Below, piece by piece: positions 14,733-26,690 of a stretch of 64,000 bases of DNA. This DNA comes from Ifrita kowaldi (taxonomy: Eukaryota > Chordata > Aves > Passeriformes > Cinclosomatidae), in NCBI GenBank assembly GCA_013398055.1, contig VZRS01000247.1:542442-606441 (forward strand), read 5' to 3'. The notes below the pieces were generated by a model that had not been told where the DNA came from, ran no database searches, and saw nothing but the letters and a program-made list of their open reading frames with translations. Position 1 is the stretch's first letter. Every line of letters begins with the position of its first letter. The position numbers and the translations under genes were made by a program.

Positions 14733-14983
14733 CAAGAAACATGGGCTGTAAACTGAGAGTAAGTCTAGACAGGGTGTAAGAAAGACATTTTTTCCATGAA
14801 CATGGTGAGGCACTGGAACTGGTTATCTAAAGAAGTTGTAGATTCCCCGTTACTGGAAATGTTGAAGGTCAGGTTTGATGGGTTTTTGAACAACCTGATC
14901 TAGTGGAAGTTGTCCCTGACCACGGTGGAGTGATAGAGGTTTAAGATCCCTTCCAACCCAAACCATTCAGTAATTCTATGACT
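14733..14983 (+). mobile_element. CR1 LINE fragment, 3' end, plus orientation
   Basis: The 3' untranslated end of a CR1 (chicken repeat 1) non-LTR retrotransposon. It carries the characteristic order: GGTGAGGCACTGGAACTGG, TCAGGTTTGATGGG, GATCTAGTGGAAG..TCCCTGAC, GATCCCTTCCAACCCAAACC and finally a degraded ATTCTATGA tail. It is 5'-truncated, as most CR1 copies are, and moderately diverged. It holds no coding capacity. Confidence 0.93.
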
Positions 14984-17900
14984 ATAACACATATCAAATT
15001 AAATTATTTTTTTAGAATTAAATGACCAGGATAAATTTTGATCATCTTATGACCAAATATAAAACAATCAAATACACAAGTTAATAATTTCAAAAGCAGT
15101 TGTGTTTTTACATCTGAGGTTATTTTTATTACAAAATATCTTTTTCAGGGCACTGTAATTTACTCGCATGTAATTTACATACATATTTATATTTATATTT
15201 ATATACAAACAATTATACAAATGAAGTGCTAGGAGAAAAAAAAGCTTATATGAAATACCTTCCCCTTACAGCTACAGAAGTATTTTATAAGGTCAGGAAG
15301 TCCAAGTTATTTTTGCAATAGATTGATTTCTTAACTGTGTAAACAGCTTTGAAATCCTCTAAAAAGATATTTATTGGTATTTTAGATGTTGCTAGAGCTC
15401 AGAAAAGGATAAAATAATCTCATATGTCTCCTACTTAGTTTTTATCATGTTTGTGGTACAAAGATATGTTCACCTAGTTTAGAAGCATAGCTATATTACT
15501 TTCCTTGTAAAATTGTAGTCTTGTGACTAAACTCTGCCAGCCCCCATGCAAACACACACACAGAGTCCGAGTCCATTGAAAGAAATAGTGTTTTTCAGTT
15601 GATGTTTGCATTCTGGAGAAGGTGATCCAGTCCCTATGTTCCGTGTGTGCTGTTGTATTGGCAAGGATGAAAGGGGTTTGCCTGATCTGACCATCTGGTA
15701 ACTCATCAGTTCTCTTCAACCTGATGCTGGGCACTTTAAGGCTGATGAAGTGTTGATGAAGCACAGTATTTCTATGCCAGGTTGTGATAGGACTACCTGC
15801 CTAGGAAGTGGAAAGTACGAATTCCAGATTGTCCCCATATCATGCATCCAAAGCTAAACCATAGAATGTTTTTGTGGAAAACTTTCTATTGCCTGGTCCA
15901 TGATGTAGTCAGATAAAAGGTGAATGACTGTTCACATTTTTTGTAACTTATAATTATATATCCGTGGGTTCTGGTTTCTGCTGCTAAGATATTTTTAAAT
16001 TGTTACTGTAGTTGTCATTCTTATTGCCATTGAGAAAACTGACAGGCCAGTGTAAAGAGCATACCTTGGTCAGAGATATGGGCTTTCCGGTTTGACTTCT
16101 CAGTGCTTCGTGTTTGTGTCTTAGGCAGCCTGAATTACATCAACACATAAAGACCAAACAGGGCAAGGTCAGCTGCTGAGCAGTGGGAAAACCTATAGAG
16201 TTTGAGAAATTACTTCTATGACTGAATAATAAGCCTTGGATTCTGCAACCTGGCACCTGCCATGAGTACTATATTAATGAAAAGGAAAACCCTTAGAGTC
16301 GTTATGGAGGGATAAAAGCTGGTGTTACAGAGTGGTGAATCAAGCAGTAGCCTTCATGAATAGATACTGTAGTGTTTTACAATGATGATCAAAAGTACTA
16401 CATCTTGTAACACTATTACAGCACTCTTTATGGATAAGAAGCATTACTATGCTAAGAGTTTTTTATAGTTCTGAATCTACCATGCTTTGTTGTACGTGGC
16501 CCTCTGTAGAAGTCTGTAAGTAGTTACCAGTATTTTATGTTGTTCTACCTTTGCTGTGAAGCAAATGTCTCCATTCACTTCTATTTATTATATTTTGATA
16601 TGCGTAAAGGTACAGCCAGATCCAAGACAAAGGATTTGAGTAGCTTAGGGTTTTATCTGGAAATTGTGATCTAGAAAATCCCCTCCAAGACTTTACTGAA
16701 AGTATTTTATGTCAAAATTTGCTAGGTGTCATTTCAATGAGTTTTCTAGGATCCTTGAATTCTTCTTCGAGGCATGTGTATAAGAAATGTGACTTTTACC
16801 TAGTGGGTAAATTGCTTAACTATGAGACCAGAAATCTATGATTTTATCCACAAACTCTTAATATAAAACACGTTTTGGATTTTTGCAGCCATTCAGGATT
16901 TTATCACCTACAATTTACAAACTACTATATCTAACCCTTTATTACTAAGATCTTCATTGAATCTGGCCTTCATTAAATTCATAGATTTAGCAATTTCTGT
17001 GAACATATCAATCATTGAAAAGGTAATGTCATTTAATGTTGCATAAAGTACACATCATTCAGACATTTCTTCTTTGAAATTTCTGTGGTTCTAGAGTATT
17101 TCTTCCTACAGAGAACCATTTTAAATGTAACTGATATAAAGGACATTATGGCATGTAGCCTTAGGATTAAGTCTATAGGAGTATATGTTTATACGGTTGT
17201 ACATTAGGCTGTGAGTGGCAGTGGGAAAGACTAAGCTTTCTGCATTATGTTGGTACATAACCAGCCATGTGTTCCTCTTTTGTTTTTTCCAATCTTCGTC
17301 TTAAAAGATTGAAAAGCTTTCTAAAGCAAGATCCTTCTGATAATACTGCAGTGATACATGTCATTTAAAAGACAGACAGCTGCGGATTTGGCAACATGCT
17401 ACCTATAGTTACAGAGTAAATATATAATGTATTGAAGACTTCAGGAATTCTGCTGTCAGCAATGAACTTGCCAGGCAAGAAATACTATATTAAAAGGAGA
17501 ACGCCTATTTTAAAGTCTGTTCAATTGCCATGAGGGGAATAAATCACAAGGATTCAAAAGAATATGACAGGCTGACTTCTTTTGATGCTTCAACTGTTTC
17601 AGGCAAAATGTCCATTTATGGATTCACATTCACCTTATCATGATTCCTTTAACTGATGCTTCCCTGTTGGTTGTGCGATCACTAGGAATTTCTGCTGAAG
17701 CATGTACAGGCTAATTTCTGCTGACAGGATTAACAAAACTGTACTTAATCTGGATCAACCAGTGAATAGATGAAGGTAACAATGTCATTTCCCCAAATCC
17801 TTTCCCATCATTAGATTCATGCAATTAACACCTTTGTTTCTTTTTTATACTCTAGGAAAACACAGTAAAATCAAATATAAAATATAACTCATAAAATATA

Positions 17901-20900
17901 GCTTATTCTGTTAATTTCTTATGGCCATGGTGCTTATCTGCCAATGTAATACATGTTTTCTATGCTATATGTGCCAGAACATATGAGGAGTATATGAGCT
18001 TAAGATGGTTTTAGTACTACTTTGAAAGGGCCTTTATTGGTCTTTTTTAGATAAAAATTAACTTTTTTTTCCTATATACATATATACAGATTCTTTGATA
18101 TATTGTAAAATTCTGCAAATAACTGAAAGAGTTCAAATGAATGTAACTAAATGTACTGAATGTCACCAATGTTAATACAACTTTTTTGCTAAGAAACAAT
18201 GCAAAATTTGTCTAGTATAAAATCTTCTCACAAAATGCAATACTGGGAATGCAGTTTTCCATTAAGACGCTGCAGTAACTTTCAGTTTGCAAGTCCATAT
18301 GGTACAAATCACACAGTTCTCTGAGATTAGAGGACTCTCTGATAGCAGGCAGAATGAGATACGAAATGTCAAATCTCTTTATCCAGTTCAAACTATTTTG
18401 AAGTGCAAAAAAGATTGGGATACTCTTTTCTGTATTTCTTGTAAATCTTGACAGTTTACTTCAGTGAGATGGAAAACATATCATGAATTTCTAGGGTAAT
18501 CAACACAGAGTTTATATACCTTATCTTTCTCTGTTCATGGAATATACTTCAGGTATGTTTGGAAGCCTCATTTGGCCAGGTAGCCTCAAAATAATATTGA
18601 ATGGTGGAAGTGATTCTAATGTGCAATGCTGGACTTCACAAAATTGTCCAGAGAGTCTTTAAATGCTTTAGCAGAATGCTTCATATTGCCAGCTGTGGAG
18701 ACATTATAGAACCTCACTTACTGTCCCCAGATAAGACTCTTGTCTAAACATCTGGTCTAGAAAATGAGTTACTAAGCCATGGAAACATTTGTTTGTATCA
18801 TGGAACTCCATGAAAATATCTATGACAATATTTTATCTTGGAATATGTCAAGTGCTGTGACATTTAGGTATGTTCAAACTGAGGGAGGTTCCTCAGAAAT
18901 TAAAATGTTCTTTACTCTTCCATAAAGATAAGGAATCCCTCTAGCTCTGTTTAAAAAGAAGGACTATTTTGGGTCTTCTTATGACATAAATATTCCTTCC
19001 TTTACATAGCAAAGCAGGTATTAAAAAGGTATTAGCAGTACTAAGGCATCAAAAAAAAGATACCGTTAAAGCAAAGTTAATTTAGGCAAGTGGTGACAGT
19101 ATGTAGATACCAGACACAACTCACATAAGAAACACTTTTAAAAAAAAATTAAATTTTAGTTTCAAAATTTCAGGAATCATACTCACTACAGTTCTTAAAT
19201 AACAAGATTTCAAAGTCAGAAATATACACCAATATCAAAATCATAAGTAAGTATCCCTAGCTAGATAAAGATAAAACTAAAGAAAAAACCTAACCACAGC
19301 ATATTCAAAAAACTTTGCTTTTCAAGAGTAAGCCTGTATTTTGTGGTTGTTTTTAAGTCTTGAAGCTGCCTCCTATAACAAATTCTTATTTTTTATTCAG
19401 ATTACAGGAGAGAATCAATTTTAGAATGTTGTTTTTACAGTTACTAAATAGAAACAAAAGATTAGTGTCACAAAGATAAAAGTATTTATGTAAGACTGTT
19501 TCATACTTGAGTTTTTACAGTCACTCTTTCTCTTTTTTCATTCTTATATTGAGATCCACATTACTACCGAGTAATGCACAGCTTCTGAAAAGTATGTTTA
19601 CTCACAGGAAAACAGGAAAAACAAACACTGACTTACCAGTGTTTATTAGGCAAGGAAAATGGTATCTGGAAACTATGACATAAAACAAATTATCAGAAGA
19701 TAATTGAATATTTTCTTTCACACATAACTAATTGAAGTTGTAGGTTTTGCAATAATTACTGTGAATATATACAAAGTTATTCAAAACATTTAACATTAGA
19801 TATTTAACTTCAGAAGCTGTATTAGAGAACTGAACTGCCTACATGATCTGTGAAACCTGTAAAGGAAAATTCACAGCATGTACACTAGGAGCTGACTTGT
19901 CCCATTAACAAGAACCTGATGCTTTAACCTGCTGCTTAAATACAAGGAGTGTATAACCCCTAGCAGTGTAAGGCTGCTTCCATTTTGTGACTTGCCTGTG
20001 CTGAAAAGGTCTGCAGTGATAACCTTTTCTTTTGAGTGTGCCAGGGTAATCTTTGTGGTATAGTGCACGAGAACACGTAGTACAGTGAACAGAGAAAAGT
20101 AATGGAAGAAGAAGTGTTAGGATGTGTTACTTCTTGGGAGGCTTCAGAAGGAATTGCATGGTACTATTGTGAGAAGATGAGTATAGTGAGAGGACAGGTG
20201 AGACTTTTAACAGCTCATATATTCAAAAGCAGAAATTGTGATGGGGTAGAAATAGGACAGCGATGTCTGCAGGAAACGACAATTTTCTAAGCTTCTAGGG
20301 TGTAATATAAGCTCTTTTCCCCAATGTAACTAAGGAAAGACTGCTATGTCATTAAATGTTTCACGGAGGCTTGTGGTCAATCATATGAAATTGATTTTTC
20401 CTTCCCTTATTTGGAAGCCCTTCACTGAGTTCCCTACATTGTCCAAGGTAATTGATCTTATACAAAAGCTACTGGAGCTTCTGAATTTACAGCTGAATTG
20501 TGTTAGAATAGCTGTTTCCAACATTAGTTTCTCATACCGTTGACAAAATTTCTAAGCATCTAGTCATGGCCAAACTGGGAAAAGAAAAGAATTATAATTC
20601 TTTGGCTCTTAGTAGCATAACTATGACATGTGCAAAATAAATACACACTGCTGTAAACACAGTTCCAACTGGTAGGTCTATTTTTCATATCTGAGAAATT
20701 CTAGACTGTATAATCACATCAAAGATAATATCTGTGTGGTTTATAAAAGTATTTCAGCATGCTGGTTTTCTCCTGGATAAATTTTTGTGAAGCTAGTGAG
20801 TGTTTAAGCTTCTGAAGTAAGATGAATCATAAAAGAGCCATTCAGATATTTGTGAAATATTTGGCTCAAACAAGAGTTGTTGCCAAAGATGAAGGACATA

Positions 20901-21136
20901 TGCCAGGCAGAATTGGGATCACACGAATTCTGGAGGGAAATCAAAGGGCTGAATGCTTGTTGTACAGGGCTTATGTGAGATAGAAACAGATGAAATAACA
21001 CAAAAGTATTGAGAGAAAGCATGCAAGGGAACCCTAGAAATACCCATAGAAACAGGAATTATTCTGCAACTGAATAGCCTGGAATAGTAGCCTGTATCCT
21101 CTATTCTGATTTATCACTTTTGTCTAGTCTTTGCAG
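14984..21136. other. AT-rich single-copy DNA, no gene recognised
   Basis: No repeat family or RNA gene is recognised. A (TTTATA)n run lies at 15182-15205. The stretch 17380-17720 is unusually free of homopolymers and could be conserved non-coding DNA (inference only). A 35-nt interval at 18722-18756 on the minus strand has a TTTTCTAG acceptor and an ACA/GTAAGT donor, but it is too short to judge. The minus-strand frame at 15474-15764 has no support as a gene. Confidence 0.5.
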
Positions 21137-21205
21137 GAACTTGTGCGAGCCTTGTACAATAAAACTGACAGAATGTTGAAGAAGATTGCTTTTGAAAAGA
21201 GAGTG
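21137..21205 (+). CDS. candidate internal exon (69 nt, unidentified)
   Basis: This is the most exon-like interval in the window. It follows a pyrimidine-rich acceptor (CACTTTTGTCTAGTCTTTGCAG) and ends at a near-consensus donor (GTG/GTAAGA). In the frame that starts at the first base it encodes 23 residues beginning ELVRALYNKTDRMLKK and ending in FEKRV. The composition is charged and amphipathic, as expected of a helix or coiled coil. The length is a multiple of three, so entry and exit are both phase 0. I do not recognise the protein. The interval could be a small exon of a long-intron gene on the plus strand. No adjacent exon of the same protein can be proven here. Confidence 0.35.
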
Positions 21206-23129
21206 GTAAGAAGAAGATCAGATGCCTGAGCATGATACCTAAGCAAAACTAAGTTCTTCATTTAGGGATAGCAGATGATCTACTTGGAAATAGCAGTTGA
21301 GGATGAGGAAAGATATCTTAGGACATCTCAGAAGGCATTGCCCAACAATGCTTAGGAAATGGAAAACTTCATTTGGCTTTTGGCCCTGTTGATTCAACTA
21401 CATAAAACTAGAGAGAAATTTGAAATAGTCTATATATCTGGAATTGTGGTCCTCTTAGGTACCTGTTAGGTACCTATGCAAAGCCAAAACCTTTGATATA
21501 GTATTGTAGCAAAAAGAAAGAAAATGGACAATAAGACATCTTCTACAATATCTCTGATTTGACAAAACTTTCTAAAACAGATAAGATAGGGAGAAATTTC
21601 TAAAGGAATTGTTCTTTCAATTTGTGAAATATATCCTTTTTGGACTCGGGGTTGGATGATGATACAGCTAAGATACTCAGTAAAATGAGTAGGACAGTGG
21701 GCAGTGGACACAGTGCACAGGTACATCACAGCACCACAGCCCAGAACCAGGAATTGGTTGTTAGTCAGCTGATGCTTTTCTGTGCTCATGTTTATGATTA
21801 GTGGACCCTGTTTCTCCTTGTTGGGCCCTTGTACATTTAATGGAAGTTATTTTGCAGCATCATGTTCACATATTTAAAAATGTCATTACTTATTATTAGC
21901 TGTATTGATTATATACTGCCAGCTGCATTCAGATCTTTATTTTCCACCGATGTTTTCTACTATTTATCCATTAGCAAGTGAAAGTAGAACTCCTCCCCTG
22001 CCTTCATCAGCCTGAACTTTACTAGATCAGAGCCCCAGGGCTTTGTGAGGAAACAGTCTGGGGGTTTTATAAACCAAATAACCTCAAGCTGTTCAATAAA
22101 ATGTTTAAAATGTAAGTACTGTACCACTAGTGTCGTTAGGAACTCAAATGTGCAGCTCTGTGGCTATCCTATTTCTAATACAATATGAAATTATAGATGT
22201 TTCTACATAATATTGATTTATGAGACCTAGCAATAAAATAACATATGCAGATGGTTTCTAGAATGCACTTGGAGCACCTCAGAAAGATTCTCACAGTAAG
22301 CGGCACCTTTGCATAGTGGGATAAACTCCAGAGACGAGTGTGCTACATTAGTATCAGTGTCAAGCTGACATTTCAGGGTCAGTGAATAAATATCCTAAAG
22401 CCCAAGTGTTTATTTTTGAGAAATTTCATATATAATGACCTTGACTTTACATTGTTTTTTAGGTATGCATATGACCTCTATCCAAATCACAGTTTGCAGT
22501 GATTTACTTCAGAAATATTATTCCTGCACTATTAAAATGAATTAATCAAAACTTGATACAGTGCTTTTTCTTTCCCATTTGTGCTTTTATTCTTTCTCAT
22601 GTTTTGATGAAATAGAGAAAGGACATTGAATTATTAAAGCACATGCACCCACACAGCCATCCACACATATATATTCATATATATATATAGGATTTATTTC
22701 CCTGATCTCCAATTTGTAACCATGTGATACATAAAAATGTATAAAAACAAGGAAGATCCAGTTCACTATCAAACCTGTTGGTAATTTTTCACGTATGGCC
22801 AGTGAGGTTTCTTTCCTGCTTACTCTTCAGGGTGAAAGCAACTATACAAAGAGATTTCTATAGAATTTTCCCTATCAGAGTTGCTATGAAACTTGTATTT
22901 GAACATAGAAGATACAGGGACGTAGTCGCCTAATGCTAGAGATCTACAGATTATGATCTTGTTTACCTTTACGTTTGTAAGGAGAGCTTTTCACTACTTT
23001 TCTGAAAGCAGAACCCTGTTCTCCAGTGACTGTGAAAAATAATCCCTTCCTTGGAACATTCTAACATATAGTAAGTCATACACCTAGGCAATCCCCAACC
23101 ATATAAATTTTAACAGGACTAAGTGCCAT
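21206..23129. other. AT-rich single-copy DNA, no gene recognised
   Basis: The interval holds a minus-strand 107-codon open frame (21466-21789) without splice, start or family support. It also has a CA/TA-rich simple repeat at 22641-22690. Nothing else is recognised. Confidence 0.5.
22641..22690. repeat. CA/TA dinucleotide-rich repeat
   Basis: CACCCACACAG..CCACACATATATATTC followed by ATATATATATAT. An imperfect microsatellite. Confidence 0.75.
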
Positions 23130-23440
23130 ATTCTCCACGTGGGGCAGGGTAATCCTGGTTATACCTTCAAACTGGGGGAGAGAGGCTGAAGAGCAGCCCC
23201 TCAGAAAGACATGTGGGGGTCCTGGTCAATGGCAGGTTGAACGTGAGTCAGCAGTGCCCTGGCAGCCAGGAGGGCCAAGCCTGTCCTGGGGGGCATCAGG
23301 CACAGCATCACCAGCCGGGCAAGGGAGGGGATTGTCCTGCTCTGCTCTGTGATGGTCCACCCTCACTTTGAGTGCAGTTTTTGAGCATCTCATTATAAGA
23401 AAAACATCAAGCATTTCATTCCTTCTTATATTGAAGCAGA
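23130..23440 (+). mobile_element. CR1 LINE fragment, 3' part of ORF2, with internal deletion
   Basis: The sequence around 23200-23350 (GTGGGGGTCCTGGTCAATGGCAGGTTGAACGTGAG..., then the GGGGGGCATCAGGCACAGCATCACC region) matches the end of the CR1 reverse-transcriptase ORF in plus orientation. After GAGTGCAGTTTT at about 23380 it jumps to GAGCATCTCATTATAAGAAAAA, which normally lies well downstream. This points to an internal deletion. It is GC-rich against its surroundings and non-functional. The outer limits are approximate. Confidence 0.8.
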
Positions 23441-24708
23441 CATCTTTGTGCTGCATCATAAATTATCCTACCAATTTAACCTCCAGGTTGAAACCTCGGT
23501 TCTTTAAAACTTGTGAGTATTTTCCCAGTATTTCAGTGACCTGCAATTTAATTTTGATATCTATTCAAGATGTGGTATTCATGTTTCATGGCCAGTTCTT
23601 TTGTTTTCATGAATTCATGATGCATGGAATTTTTGAGTTGGAATTTACTAGATTGAAGGATTCTGCTGTTCCATACTATGATTTGTTGTAGTGGTTGTTT
23701 TCAATTAATATCTTTTAACATCTTTTAATTTCAACTTGCATTTCAATTTTATGTAGTATAAATTTGGATTCTGTGAGACTGATAAAGACTAAAGAATTTT
23801 CCAAAGGAGAAAGTTACGGATATTATACATTACTCTTGTCTCTTATTTTTTTCCTTCCTATAAAGATATCTCTACTTGGTCCTCAAGTAGTGTACCAGTT
23901 CTACTTAATAGTCACTCCTTAGTTCCATACTTTGGAGCATTTGAGTCCAATCTAGGATAAAGACTTTCCAACTGGCATTTCCCTTCTATGACAAACATGA
24001 CAGCAAAGAGCAATTTTAAATTGGTTCATCTACCTGTTTTTATTATGGTTGATACTTTTGAACATCAAAGGCTTGAATAAGAACGCTAGCTCCCTTGATA
24101 ACTGCTACAGATATCTAATTCTCCATGTTATGAGTCTATGAGCTTTCTCAGTGATGGTTACTGCTGAACTGAACTGGAATATTTGGCTCTCAACTACCCT
24201 TTAGGCATTGGTAAATAGTTACTTCACAAAACCTCTCTTATTTATTCATCTTTTCAGATGAGAAAACACTTTTCTCAGAATTGATGACTACTTATTTTTC
24301 AGCTAAAGTAAATACAGATCTATATCTCTTTTCATTTGTGCAAGAAGCTGACACATTCTGTCACAACATAGCATGAGTAAATGGGAAAGTGACAGCTTCC
24401 TGGCAAAATTTTAAAGAGATAAACATCTATTTTTGTTTAAACAGCTACTAAAAAAAATGGATAGAAGCTTTCCAAGCTGAAAGGGTGTGGAATATATGAA
24501 TGTTGCAAACTGGCAAATGAATGCACAAGATCCAGATACTTATTATTACCCCTACAATTTTCACTGTATTTGTCCATTACCTAGAATGAAAAGTTTAAGT
24601 AATGTACTTAGCATTATTAACTTAGGTATGTGAAACCATACAGCAAACACTGCATTTTATTGTTTTTCAAAATTTAAAAAACCCAAACAACCTTTTTTAA
24701 GCAGGAAT
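23441..24708. other. AT-rich single-copy DNA, no gene recognised
   Basis: No repeat family or exon is recognised. The plus-strand frame of 107 codons at 23368-23691 begins inside the CR1 fragment and has no other support. Confidence 0.55.
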
Positions 24709-25355
24709 GTATTTTTGCATTCAGTTTATGTGGAAAGGTTTTGATACTGGGGAAAGGGATGTAGAGGCTTGGATTCTGTAAAAATAGTCCAGGAGCTGCC
24801 TCCAGGTTGGGCAGAGCTCCAAAATGGACCTGCCATTGCCCAAAACAGCCACAGGTGATGCTGGTTGTGCCTCTGATAACATTTAGAAAGCTGTGAGAGA
24901 GCAGTGAGGATATGCGAGAGAAACAGCCCATCAGACACCCAGGTCAGTGGAGAAGGAGGGGGAAGTCCATACTGGAGCAGGATCCTGCAAAAGCTATGGT
25001 CTGCAGAGAGGAAGCAATGCAGAACAGGTTTTCTGGCATGAATGGGGACCCTCACTGGAGTAGTCCATTCCTGAAGGACTGCAGTCCATGGGAAGGACCC
25101 ACATTGCAGCAGTTTATGAATTATTTTCTCCCATGGGAGACACCCCACGCTGGAGTAGGGGAAGACTATGAGAAGGTGGTAGAGAGGAAGCATTAGGGAC
25201 TAACTGCAACCTTCATTCCCCCTCTCCCTGTGTGGCTCTGGGGGAGAGGGCAGGCGAATCAGGGGTGAAGCTGAGTCTGGGAAAAAAGGAGAGGAGAGAT
25301 AAAATGAGTTTAACTTTGACAATAAATTTAATTAATCTCAGTGGGCATCTGGTGG
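24709..25355 (+). mobile_element. ERVL-type LTR (solo), plus orientation, internally deleted
   Basis: This is a copy of a long terminal repeat family widespread in birds. Recognisable parts in order: a TGTATT.../TGTGG..AAGGTTTTG start, GTGCCTCTGATAACATTTA, GAGAGAAACAGCCCATCAGACACC, degenerate direct units of the type CACGCTGGAGCAG (about 24975, 25045, 25100, 25150), then an AATAAA signal at 25321-25326 within AATAAATTTAATTAAT. It is shorter than the roughly 1 kb I remember for the family, so some of the internal units are missing. The right edge is eroded near GGGCATCTGGTG. No internal retroviral sequence adjoins it. Frames of 94 and 155 codons across it are artefacts of the repeat. Confidence 0.8.
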
Positions 25356-25848
25356 TTGATGACTATAGACACTTAGAACGCTTACAGATTCTGACACCCA
25401 TGGGTTCAAAATAGCTTGGATAGTTATTGTATCCCTTTTGCTTAAAATTAACAGGATGATGAGATACGAATTTTTTTTTTTTACTCTTTTTCTGAATGTA
25501 GAATTGAGAAACAGTAAGGAGAATAAAAGAAGAAGAGATAAATGAAAAGAAATCTCGTAAGGAAGATGGTTATCTGTGTCCAGAAAAAAAGAATGTGAAT
25601 GTGGGACTGGGTAAAGGATAAGTTTGGATAAGACATACAGCAGCAGCTGAGAAAAAGTCAGAGAAAAGATAGAAAATGTATACTGTTATGTGAAAGAAAA
25701 GCAGGAAAGACATTTGTCAAGGAAAGAAAAACAGAAACTGACAGGTTCACAGGTAAAAGGGAACTGGAGAAAAAGTGAAATGCTTTGAGTGGGGAAAAAG
25801 ACTGTAAAATCAAAAGAAAGATAAGATGAAGATCTGGATAAAGGAAGA
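25356..25848. other. purine-rich single-copy DNA
   Basis: The plus strand is strikingly A/G-rich from about 25495 to 25830, with few pyrimidine runs. No gene or repeat family is recognised. Confidence 0.6.
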
Positions 25849-25905
25849 ATCACTGGATAATCTTTAAGGTCCATTCCAAGCCAAGCTTTTCTGTGAGTCT
25901 ATGAT
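25849..25905 (+). mobile_element. CR1 LINE tail fragment
   Basis: ACTGGATAATCTTTAAGGTCC..CCAAGCCAAGC....TGTGAGTCTATGAT is the last roughly 55 bp of a CR1 3' end in plus orientation, moderately diverged. Confidence 0.8.
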
Positions 25906-26052
25906 ATAGTCAAAGACCACAAAGTTAAGTGGTGCGAGAAAACAATGAGATAAAGCAAAGTTGTTTTGATTTATGCTACTGGCTTTATACGTTTCTAAGT
26001 CTTCATCTTTACCCTTGCAAGGGTAAAAGAAGAATGTTTACAGGGATTATTG

Positions 26053-26690
26053 TGTAGGACCTTGTCGCTGGCCGGGTGCTGCGGCTTTGCTGTGCCGGAG
26101 TGCGAGGTGCCGTGACCTTCCAAAAGCATCTCCTTAGCGAAGCTGCTCGGCAGGACCACCACACACACACACATGTGCATGCACACATGCACGGATAACT
26201 CCAGTAAAATGGGTCGACAGCAAAGAGGCAGGAAGGGTCCTCATACGGGGTTCCATGGACGAGGTTTATTGCAGCCACACCGCGATGGGATCCAGGGACG
26301 AACACAAAGAACAATGGAGGGGTCTGGTTTTAAGTACGAGAGCAGATCGAGCATCAGAGATGAGGGTACAGGGGCGGTACAAAGGCGGGACTAGGATATG
26401 GGAACCAATAGGGAAGCTCTGGGGGAGTGGCAATGGGGCAAGGGCCAGTGCGGGGGACCTGGAGTGGAGAACTTTCTAGGGCAGGGACATGTAAGGTAAC
26501 AAAGAGGCGCAGAAGCCAACGGCCAACCAGGGAAGCAGATCTGGGGTATATTAACATAGCAAAGCAGAGCATCCTGGGGGAAACTTTTTCTGTCACCCTA
26601 ACCTGGGAAGGAATCCCTGGTACTAGTGGCTGTCCCACCAGCGGACTCTCTTTGTCCCTTGATACCACAGGCTTATGTAACAGGACCTGT
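26053..26690 (-). mobile_element. GC-rich LTR-like element, minus orientation, edges unresolved
   Basis: This GC-rich, CpG-containing block sits sharply inside AT-rich DNA. Read on the minus strand it has the order expected of an LTR. A TATA-like TACTTAAAA lies at 26328-26336, and an AATAAA signal at 26265-26270 about 60 bases downstream. A U5-like tail of about 210 bases ends near GTCCTACA (plus strand TGTAGGAC from 26053). A CA microsatellite at 26159-26175 lies in that tail. I could not find a matching target-site duplication or a convincing TG start, so the right edge is uncertain (26640-26840 is possible). No coding sequence flanks it. It differs in sequence from the solo LTR at 59.8 kb. 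Confidence 0.6.

Noticed and set aside
18722..18756. 35-nt minus-strand interval with strong GTAAGT donor
   Set aside because: Too short to judge. Such pairings of acceptor and donor are expected by chance several times in a window of this size.
24726..25193. 155-codon minus-strand open frame
   Set aside because: It is antisense through the ERVL-type LTR. LTRs of this family are GC-rich with few stops by composition.
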